Shown here: in pieces, positions 1 through 5,679 of the stretch
Layout of the letters: each line of letters opens with the position of its first letter
How positions within the stretch are numbered: the stretch's first letter is position 1
Assembly (NCBI GenBank): GCA_003353825.1
Contig: PIVW01000224.1
Span: 1-9,052 of the forward strand
Direction of reading: 5' to 3'
DNA from: Chloroflexota bacterium
GTDB taxonomy: Bacteria; Chloroflexota; Anaerolineae; J102
Length of the DNA stretch: 9,052 nt
Translations under genes and position numbers: made by a program
The notes under the pieces: model-generated
Told to the model about the DNA's origin: nothing
Databases searched by the model: none
The model's input: the letters and a program-made list of their open reading frames with translations, nothing else

Positions 1-589
1 CCTCCTTCCTTTCGAGATCTCGTTTGACTGCCTCTAACCTGGCTGCATGAAGGATGGTTATTGCGGCCAGGTTGACAAAGTTGTCGAGCATGAGCAGTTC
101 TAGCGCTGCGAATCTTCTCTCTTCGTGTAGATAAAGGTAGAGCACGCCGACCGGCTGTTCTGATACGATCAAAGGATAACAAACGACCACCAGCGCCCCT
201 ACACGCGCACGCGCTTCATGAACGACCAGATCTGATTCTTCATACGACAAAACGCAACGCTGTTCATCGATCGCCCTGCGCCCCATGCCCTGCTGGCGGG
301 GTTCATCCTCCAAAAAAGAGGCATCGGAGCGGCCGGACGCCACACGCAGCCCGGTATCGAAATCACGCGACTCGGCATCGAACCCGTAGATGACGGCAGA
401 GGCGCCGAGTATGACCTCTGAGGCGCTGTCGGCTATGAGGTGAAGGGTCTCACCGACGCTGGCGACATCGCCGGCGCTGATACTGTTTATGGCCGCACCG
501 ATTTCGTTGAGGCGTGCGAGAGCTTCTAAATGCCGTGGACGAGGTTCCGTCTCAGAGTGTTGGGAGACCAATACGGTTAGGGTCGACAT
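1..589 (-). CDS. GAF-domain signalling protein, N-terminal part (gene runs off the left edge)
   Basis: I translated this frame directly. It is open from an ATG at 589 down to the window edge (about 196 codons), and an in-frame TAA lies about 17 codons upstream of that ATG. Residues roughly 20-40 (HLEALARLNEIGAAINSI) form a helix typical of the lead-in to a GAF domain. Residues about 45-180 read as a GAF fold, with late strands such as VGALVVVCYPLIVSEQPVGV and YLYLHEERRFAALELLMLDN. A charged helix (ARLEAVKRDLERKE) then leads out of the domain. GAF domains bind small molecules or act as dimerising sensor modules in the cytoplasm, usually ahead of a histidine kinase, GGDEF or sigma-54 activator domain. 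The output domain here is outside the window, so the function is unknown. There is no clear Shine-Dalgarno before the ATG. It lies downstream of glnA in the same direction but has its own candidate promoter. Confidence 0.75.
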   Translation of the reverse strand, partial: MSTLTVLVSQHSETEPRPRHLEALARLNEIGAAINSISAGDVASVGETLHLIADSASEVILGASAVIYGFDAESRDFDTGLRVASGRSDASFLEDEPRQQGMGRRAIDEQRCVLSYEESDLVVHEARARVGALVVVCYPLIVSEQPVGVLYLYLHEERRFAALELLMLDNFVNLAAITILHAARLEAVKRDLERKE

Positions 590-646
590 GTGCAGGTTTG
601 CTGAAAGCGCAAGGTTTGTAGCGATCTGTGGTTACTGTACCCCACC

Positions 647-655
647 ATTATACCA
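647..655 (-). promoter_or_regulatory. Candidate extended -10 promoter for the GAF gene
   Basis: Read on the minus strand the bases are TGGTATAAT: a perfect TATAAT hexamer preceded by the TG of an extended -10 element. The expected transcription start is near 640, giving a leader of about 50 bases before the ATG at 589. The -35 region about 17-18 bases upstream (around TGATGA) matches poorly, which is common for extended -10 promoters. It would let the GAF gene be transcribed independently of glnA. No experimental support is available. Confidence 0.45.
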
Positions 656-673
656 ATGCCAATAATTTTTTCA

Positions 674-715
674 TCACGAAACCCCGCAGGACATCGTATC
701 CAGCGGGGCTCGTGA
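674..715 (-). terminator. Long stem-loop just behind glnA, candidate terminator
   Basis: The arms are TCACGA/TCGTGA, then CCCCGC/GCGGGG, then GGA/TCC, with small internal mismatches and a 7-base loop (692-698). The structure begins 21 bases past the glnA stop codon. On the minus strand the GC-rich inner stem is followed by TTTCGTGA rather than a clean T-run, so it is a weak intrinsic terminator by the usual criteria. It may also protect the glnA mRNA 3' end. It lies directly before the candidate GAF-gene promoter. Confidence 0.5.
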
Positions 716-735
716 AAGGACACCTGACCATAGAG

Positions 736-2139
736 CTAGCTATTGTAATAGAGAACGAACTCGTAAGGATGGGGTCGTAGGCTGACGGGGCCGACCTCCG
801 TTTCGAGCTTGTATTCGATAAAAGCATCGAGCACGTCCTGCGTGAAGACGCCGCCCTCTAACAGGAAATCACTATCAGCCACCAAGGCGTCGATTGCCTC
901 GTTCAGTTTACCGACGGTCATCTCGACCTTGCCTATGTTCTCATCTTCGAAAAGATCTACATCGGCCGGATCACCAGGATCGATCTGGTTTTTGATACCG
1001 TCGAGACCGGCCATCATGATGGCTGCGAATGCCAGGTAAGGATTGGCGGTGGGGTCAGGGCAACGGAACTCGACACGTTTGGCTTTGGGTGATTGCGAGT
1101 ACATGGGGATACGGCAAGCGGCCGAGCGATTGCGGGCTGAGTAGGCGATCACAACCGGGGCTTCGTATCCGGGCACCAGGCGTCGATAGGAATTGGTGGT
1201 CGGGGCGCAAATGGCAAGCAGGGCATTGATATGCTTGAGAATGCCACCGATATACCACAGTGCCATCTGGCTCAAGCCGGCATAGCCATCGCCGGCAAAC
1301 AGGGGCTCGCCATCTTTCCACAGACTCTGGTGCGTGTGCATGCCCGAACCATTATCCGCGTAAATCGGTTTGGGCATAAATGTGACAGTCTTGTTATTGG
1401 CTTTGGCCACATTCTTGACTATGTACTTGTAGAGCTGCATGTAATCGCCCATGGTCACTAGAGACTCATACTTGATATCGATCTCACACTGACCTGCTGT
1501 CCCCACCTCGTGATGATGCAACTCGACTGGTATACCGGCATCGATCAGGGTGCGAACCATTTCTGAGCGGAGATCCTGAAGTGAGTCCAGGGGTGCCACA
1601 GGGAAGTAACCACGCTTATGAGGAACAGAATGCCCAAATCCGAAAATCTCATTGTTCCAGGGACCCTCAGAGCTATCGACCTGGTAGGCAGATGAATATT
1701 CACCGGCCGAGTAATGGACCTGGTCAAAAACAAAGAATTCTGCTTCGGGTCCCACATAACAGGTGTCGGCGATCCCTGTAGATTTCAGGTAATCGACGGC
1801 CTTCTTTGCAATATAGCGAGAGTCCCGGCTATAGGGCTCCTTGCTAATGGGGTCGTAGATATCACAGACCATGCTCAACGTTGGCAATTCACAAACAGGA
1901 TCGATGATGGCAGTGTTCGGATCGGCAAGCAGCACCATGTCGCTGTTCTCGATGGTTTGAAAACCGCGGATGGATGATCCATCGAAACCCATGCCATCTT
2001 CAAAGGCTTTATCGATATCGAACTCTTCCACCGGAATCGAAAAATGCTGCCACTGCCCAAACAGATCAGTAAATTTCACATCGACCATCTTTAGGTCATT
2101 GTCTGCTATCATTTGCAATACATCAGTGGGTGTAGCCAT
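736..2139 (-). CDS. glnA: Glutamine synthetase type I (GSI-beta length, no adenylylation tyrosine)
   Basis: The product joins ammonia to glutamate using ATP, forming glutamine, as a cytoplasmic dodecamer. It has 467 residues, the usual GSI length. Visible family motifs are GFDGSSIRGF (51-60, near the Asp that helps bind ammonium), GPEAEFFVFD (130-139, metal-ligand glutamates), ELHHHEVGTAGQCEID (206-221), NGSGMHTHQS (263-272), RLVPGYEAP (320-328, flap glutamate) and KRVEFRCPDPTANPYLAFAA (354-373). The 140-175 stretch matches the insertion typical of GSI-beta. In beta enzymes regulated by adenylylation the modified Tyr lies in an NLYDLPPEE-like segment. Here the corresponding segment reads DVDLFEDEN with Phe at 397, so covalent control of that kind seems impossible. 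The ATG at 2139 is preceded by a good GGAG site 11 bases away. It is probably regulated through the operator-like sites upstream. Confidence 0.97.
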   Translation of the reverse strand: MATPTDVLQMIADNDLKMVDVKFTDLFGQWQHFSIPVEEFDIDKAFEDGMGFDGSSIRGFQTIENSDMVLLADPNTAIIDPVCELPTLSMVCDIYDPISKEPYSRDSRYIAKKAVDYLKSTGIADTCYVGPEAEFFVFDQVHYSAGEYSSAYQVDSSEGPWNNEIFGFGHSVPHKRGYFPVAPLDSLQDLRSEMVRTLIDAGIPVELHHHEVGTAGQCEIDIKYESLVTMGDYMQLYKYIVKNVAKANNKTVTFMPKPIYADNGSGMHTHQSLWKDGEPLFAGDGYAGLSQMALWYIGGILKHINALLAICAPTTNSYRRLVPGYEAPVVIAYSARNRSAACRIPMYSQSPKAKRVEFRCPDPTANPYLAFAAIMMAGLDGIKNQIDPGDPADVDLFEDENIGKVEMTVGKLNEAIDALVADSDFLLEGGVFTQDVLDAFIEYKLETEVGPVSLRPHPYEFVLYYNS

Positions 2140-2212
2140 TTCAAAAAATTCTCCTTCAATAAGTAATTCAGAATTGATTTCTAGAGATGCTTGGGATTGT
2201 GCGTTCGCATCT

Positions 2213-2224
2213 ACCCAAATGGAT
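2213..2224. promoter_or_regulatory. Operator-like palindromic site, glnA promoter-proximal copy
   Basis: The bases ACCCAAATGGAT differ by one base from the pattern ACCCA-WW-TGGGT. Outside the core the similarity to the other two copies continues as TACCCA..TGG..CAT. It lies downstream of the candidate glnA -10 box, in the presumed leader, with its centre 55 bases from that of the second copy at 2268-2279. The regulator is unknown; the location suggests nitrogen-responsive control. This is inference from repetition and placement only. Confidence 0.5.
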
Positions 2225-2236
2225 CATCTGGATCGC

Positions 2237-2242
2237 ATTGTA
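2237..2242 (-). promoter_or_regulatory. Candidate -10 box of the glnA promoter
   Basis: On the minus strand the hexamer is TACAAT, five of six to the consensus. A start point near 2230 would leave a leader of about 90 bases before the glnA ATG. The -35 region is poor, as expected if an activator helps. The hexamer sits between two operator-like palindromes. The leader shows only short weak stems (GATGC/GCATC), and I see no match to the known glnA-type glutamine riboswitch core. Confidence 0.35.
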
Positions 2243-2267
2243 ACCTCAAGATTAGGGTCATGATAGT

Positions 2268-2279
2268 ACCCATTTGGGT
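2268..2279. promoter_or_regulatory. Operator-like palindromic site, glnA distal copy
   Basis: The bases ACCCATTTGGGT have perfect 5-bp arms (ACCCA/TGGGT) around two A/T bases. Relative to the candidate -10 box at 2237-2242 the site lies near position -43 on the minus strand, where an activator, or a repressor pairing with the downstream copy, could bind. Bases just outside (TACCCA..TGG..CAT.TT) are shared with the copy upstream of the amt remnant at 3990-4001, which argues against chance. Confidence 0.55.
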
Positions 2280-2321
2280 CATATTAGCGATCATTACGTC
2301 CACAGTGAATAGACCGTAGCG

Positions 2322-3179
2322 CTAGGAGACTTGGAGCTCAACCTCATCGACGCTTGTGCAGACGTTCCGCCTCTCCATGTCCTGGCCTATTTTGAAACGG
2401 ATGTCCAGGGGATCCCGACCGACGAAAATACTATAGCGTTCCTCGCTCTGCCGGTGTTCGACTACTACGTAGGTCCTGCCATTGCGATACAAGGGCAACA
2501 TCGTCTTGTCCTCGTCATCTCTGGCGAGATAGGCAAGATCGTACGGCTGTCGTGTGAGTCCATCGAGCAGATTATCCAAGGCGCCAGGATATAAGCGGTC
2601 AGGGCGCAGATCAAAGGGATCTTCAAGTCGCCCCTGTTCGATCAGCGCGTCCGAGACGAGGCGCTGTAAGCGCAGCACTTCATTACCGCCATCGACCGGG
2701 GCTTGTCATTTTGCTCTGGCTGCGTACGTGTAGATCGAGCGTCCATCCTCTGATTTAAAGACAGGCGCCCAGAATTCTGCCTCACTGGGCACACGTTTTT
2801 TCAGATAGAATGACGGTCGTATGAGTCCCAACGTATTCTTATCGATACCACGCACATGCAAGGTTTCAGCACGATCAACTGAACCGATCTCTTCCATGGT
2901 GTGCAGGCAGTCGCTGAGGAACTCTCGCACCTTGGCCAGTTCGACGTGTCTGAAAACCGGTCCACCGGGTGTGGTAGCATAGACCTCATCACCGACGGTG
3001 TAAACGGGATATACAAGCAAGGAGTGGCTCGCTGCAAAAACATAGGTCGGCAGTCTAGCACTGTTTATCAGGCCTGAAAGGAGTTGTGAGGTAGGTAACA
3101 GTAAATCATCCTGCGTTTCAGCCTCCAGTTTGAATCCACATATCTCGACGCTGAATATCTGCTTTCCTGGACGGTTGAG
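2322..3179 (-). pseudogene. Unrecognised soluble protein gene, disrupted (no usual start, in-frame TGA)
   Basis: I do not recognise this protein. One reading frame is protein-like from about 3179 (open from 3209) down to a TAG at 2322, but is interrupted by TGA at 2706-2708. The part before the TGA includes QIFSVEICGF, LEAETQDDLLLPTSQLLSGL and VYTVGDEVYATTPGGPVF. The part after it includes VLRLQRLVSDALIEQGRLED and RNGRTYVVVEHRQSEERYSI. Joined, it would be about 280 residues, mixed alpha/beta, with no membrane segments. No ATG, GTG or TTG occurs before a TTG at 3018-3020, well inside the coherent sequence, so the start is missing or lies in another frame. A GTG at 2678 could start the second half but has coherent in-frame sequence before it. 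It overlaps the end of the amt frame, so it could once have been a C-terminal extension of Amt. Alternatives are two separate small genes, TGA readthrough, or sequence error. Confidence 0.5.
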
Positions 3180-3944
3180 CCAAATTCGGGATAGCTGGTT
3201 GTGCCATGCTCAGACAAATCGAGACCTTCCAGTTCCTCTTTCGGGGTAATGCGAATCCCAAAGACCATGTCACTGAGTTTGAAGATCAGGAATGCAGCGC
3301 CAAATGCCCATAGGCCAACTGCGATAACCCCTAGAGCCTGGATACCCAAGAGCCCGAATCCGCCACCATAGAACAGCCCAGCTGTGTCACCCATACCGGT
3401 CAAGGCGCCCACTGCCGGGGCAGCGAAGAGGCCCACAGCCAAGGTTCCCCAGGCGCCATTAAAACCATGTATGGCAACTGCACCGACGGGATCGTCGATC
3501 TTGAGAACACGTTCGACAAACTTGAGTGAGAAGACCAGTACCGCACCGGCGACAAGCCCGATAATGACCACGTCCCCTAGAGTCACACTGGCTGTACCGG
3601 CCGTTATAGCAACCAGCCCACCCAATGCACCATTCAGGGCCATTTCAGTGGAAGGGTGCCCTCTTTGATCCAGTTGATGACCAGGGCTGGGATCGCACCT
3701 GCTGACGCTGCCATGGTCGTGGTGACGGCGATATAGGCGTTACCGGCGTTGAGACCATTGACTGTGCTGCCAGGATTGAAGCCATTCCAGCCAAACCAGA
3801 GAATGAAAGCACCCAGTGCTGCCAAGGTGAGGCTATGGCCGGGGATCACATTGGAAGAACCATCTCTATTGAATTTACCGATAGGGCTCCAAGCACCAGA
3901 GCACCGGCCAGTTCGGCCCAACCGCCCACGCTGTGCACGACCGT
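3068..3944 (-). pseudogene. amt: Ammonium transporter (Amt family), 5'-truncated with frameshifts
   Basis: Amt proteins are trimeric inner-membrane channels for ammonium/ammonia, usually about 400-450 residues with 11 helices. Only about 254 residues are recognisable. They start at TVVHSVGGWAELAGALVLG (from 3944), continue in a second frame as IGKF.RDGSSNVIPGH and GWNGFNPGST..GLNAGNAY, and then in a third stretch from 3643 as MALNGALGGLVAITAG, KIDDPVGAVAIHGFNGAWGT and ELEGLDLSEH.TTSYPEF (to 3182). Both pore histidines (TVVHS and AIHGF) remain, but the first half with about five helices is absent. The first frame break is at about 3883-3888 (GGAGCCCTATC) and the second at about 3640-3648 (CTGAAATGG); each is explained by one lost base. 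The tail from 3181 to 3068 is open but unlike an Amt end. No start codon fits. It is probably non-functional, unless the losses are sequencing errors, which would not explain the missing half. Confidence 0.85.
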
Positions 3945-3989
3945 TGGTAACGATTCCGAGTATAGCGGTTGCCCTTCCCTCTATCTAAT

Positions 3990-4001
3990 ACCCATTTGGA
4001 G
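3990..4001. promoter_or_regulatory. Operator-like palindromic site upstream of the amt remnant
   Basis: The bases ACCCATTTGGAG match the glnA distal copy in ten of twelve positions. With flanks, TACCCATTTGG..CATCTT closely matches both glnA copies. It lies about 45 bases upstream of the first recognisable amt codon. This suggests that the original amt promoter survives and the deletion removed the start and first half of the gene. No clear -10 or -35 pair was identified with it. Confidence 0.45.
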
Positions 4002-4009
4002 CATCTTGC

Positions 4010-4037
4010 CCGACCACCGACCACCGACTACCGACTA
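4010..4037. repeat. Tandem 7-bp repeat, four units
   Basis: The unit CCGACCA occurs twice, followed by two units of CCGACTA, with no gaps. It lies between livF and the amt remnant and abuts a second tandem repeat of a different unit. It is non-coding on both strands as far as I can see. Such arrays vary by slippage and may mark where the 5' half of amt was lost. Confidence 0.85.
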
Positions 4038-4038
4038 C

Positions 4039-4076
4039 GTGACAAGGTGACACGGTGACAAGGTGACACGGTGAAG
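4039..4076. repeat. Tandem 8-bp repeat (16-bp higher-order unit)
   Basis: GTGACAAG and GTGACACG alternate twice, giving two copies of a 16-bp unit, and end in a partial GTGAAG. The array follows the 7-bp array after one base. The remaining bases up to the livF stop (4077-4149) show no gene and no convincing intrinsic terminator; only a weak stem around ACC/GGT is visible. Confidence 0.85.
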
Positions 4077-4149
4077 ACCTGCTAGCGACTATACATACAT
4101 CGAATCCAAGACCACCCTAGAGGTGTTGGTTGAAGAGCATTTGTGGGAA

Positions 4150-4860
4150 TCAGCCCCCCAGATAGGCTTCTTTGACCCGAGGGTCGTCGCGCAGTTCGCT
4201 AGCATTGCCGGTGAGTGCGATTTCACCTGTTTCGATGACATAGCCTCGATCCGCTACCTCGAGGGCAAGGAGGGCGTTCTGCTCGACTAACAAGATCGTC
4301 ATCCCTTCCTTGTTGATCTCTTCGATGGTTTCGAAGATGAGATCGACCAGAACCGGCGCCAATCCCATCGAGGGTTCGTCCATCAAGAGGAGTCGGGGAC
4401 GGGACATCAGAGCACGAGAGGTGGCCAACATCTGCTGTTCACCACCACTCAGCGTGCCCGCAATCTGTTTTTTGCGTTCACCCAGGCGTGGAAAGAGTTC
4501 GTATGAATGCTCGATGTCCCGGATGATCTCATCTTTGTCGTTGCGATGGAATGCGCCCATTTCCAGATTTTCTTGCACGGTAAGCTTGGCAAAAATGCCG
4601 CGGCCCTCCGGCACCATGGCGATGCCACGCGGCACTAACTGGTGAGCGGGATACATGATAATATCCTCGCCTTCAAATATAACCGAACCCTCCCGTGGAT
4701 TGATTAAACCGCAGATGGTGCGCAGTGTCGTGGTTTTACCGGCGCCATTGCCACCGATGAGCGAGACGATCTCGCCCTCATCCACCGAGATGGTCAAGCC
4801 TTTGAGTGCATGAATATTGCCATAAAATGCGTGGATATCATTGACTTCCAGTAAGGCCAT
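4150..4860 (-). CDS. livF: Branched-chain amino acid ABC transporter ATP-binding protein LivF
   Basis: This is one of two cytoplasmic ATPases that power the LivHM permease. It has 236 residues, normal for LivF. Motifs are Walker A GGNGAGKT (36-43; the second residue is Gly where Pro is commoner), VPEGRGIF (83-90; the LivF-type Q-loop with Glu), signature LSGGEQQ (137-143), Walker B LLLMDEPS (157-164) and LLVEQN (190-195; LivF-type, Gln in place of the H-loop His). It ends in the family-typical RVKEAYLGG. The ATG at 4860 has a GAGGAAG ribosome site 8 bases upstream. It is the last gene of the operon, 24 bases after livG. Substrate specificity is set by the binding protein and permease, so related amino acids or amides cannot be excluded; the sequence looks less like the urea-type UrtE. 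Confidence 0.95.
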   Translation of the reverse strand: MALLEVNDIHAFYGNIHALKGLTISVDEGEIVSLIGGNGAGKTTTLRTICGLINPREGSVIFEGEDIIMYPAHQLVPRGIAMVPEGRGIFAKLTVQENLEMGAFHRNDKDEIIRDIEHSYELFPRLGERKKQIAGTLSGGEQQMLATSRALMSRPRLLLMDEPSMGLAPVLVDLIFETIEEINKEGMTILLVEQNALLALEVADRGYVIETGEIALTGNASELRDDPRVKEAYLGG

Positions 4861-4884
4861 CGTTTCTACTTCCTCACTTCGACT

Positions 4885-5679
4885 TCAAGAGACAGGGGCC
4901 GCTATATCAGCCGCACCCTTGCCCAGATAGGCTTCGATCACCCGAGTATCCTGCTGAATCTCTTCGGGCAGACCTTCGGCGATCTTTTTTCCGTAATCCA
5001 GTACCGTTACCTTCTCCGAAATCCCCATCACCACACGCATGTCGTGCTCGATCAGTAAAATGGTGATGCCCAATTCGTCACGGAGGAGGCGGATGAATTG
5101 GGTTGTTTGCTCGGTTTCTGCCGGATTCATGCCTGCGGTTGGTTCATCCAGCAGAAGTACTTTGGGTTTGCTGCCCAAAGCGCGCCCGATTTCCAATCGG
5201 CGTTGATCGCCGTAAGACAGGTTCATGGCAAGCATATCCCCCTTACCCCGCAAACCGACAAAGTTCAGCAAGCGGTTGGCTTCAGATTCTGTCATCTGTT
5301 CTTCTTGACTCATCTCAGGCGTGCCAAGAATCACGCCAACCCAGCTTGAGTGCAAATGGGATTCTTGCCCTACCATGAGATTCTCGATGGCAGTCATGTT
5401 GTTGAACAACCTGATATTTTGGAAGGTGCGGGCGATACCGCGCCGGGTGACCTTGTAGGATTCCAGGCCTTTCAAGCTATACCCTTCCAAACGGATATCC
5501 CCTTCATCGAACCTGTAGAAGCCGGTAAAGCAGTTGAAAAACGTTGTCTTCCCGGCACCATTGGGGCCAATGATGCTGCTAATGCTCTGTCGCGGCAGTT
5601 CATAGTCCAAGTTGTCGAGTGCAGTGAGACCGCCAAACCGTTTCACGACTTGCGTCGCTACAAGAATATTGTCAGCCAT
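4885..5679 (-). CDS. livG: Branched-chain amino acid ABC transporter ATP-binding protein LivG
   Basis: This is the second ATPase of the Liv importer, pairing with LivF beneath the LivH/LivM permease. From the ATG at 5679 it has 264 residues, close to the usual 250-260. Motifs are Walker A GPNGAGKT (38-45), TFQNIRLF with the Q-loop Gln at 87, signature LSYGDQRRLEIGRAL (154-168; the LSYG form is characteristic of LivG), Walker B VLLLDEPTAGMNP (174-186) and LIEHDM with the H-loop His at 212. The C-terminal VIEAYLGKG is family-typical. A longer frame opens 16 codons upstream at 5727, but those codons overlap the livM tail, and a strong AGGAGGG site precedes the 5679 ATG, so I chose the shorter form. 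Its first 8 bases overlap the end of livM, implying translational coupling. Confidence 0.95.
   Translation of the reverse strand: MADNILVATQVVKRFGGLTALDNLDYELPRQSISSIIGPNGAGKTTFFNCFTGFYRFDEGDIRLEGYSLKGLESYKVTRRGIARTFQNIRLFNNMTAIENLMVGQESHLHSSWVGVILGTPEMSQEEQMTESEANRLLNFVGLRGKGDMLAMNLSYGDQRRLEIGRALGSKPKVLLLDEPTAGMNPAETEQTTQFIRLLRDELGITILLIEHDMRVVMGISEKVTVLDYGKKIAEGLPEEIQQDTRVIEAYLGKGAADIAAPVS

Noticed and set aside
630..655. A fourth copy of the glnA/amt palindromic motif near GTACCCCACC upstream of the GAF gene
   Set aside because: Only GTACCC matches; the TGGGT arm and the downstream CAT are missing.
2140..2236. Glutamine riboswitch in the glnA leader
   Set aside because: Only weak short stems (GATGC/GCATC, TCAAT/ATTGA) are seen, and the conserved core of the known glnA RNA motif is not present.
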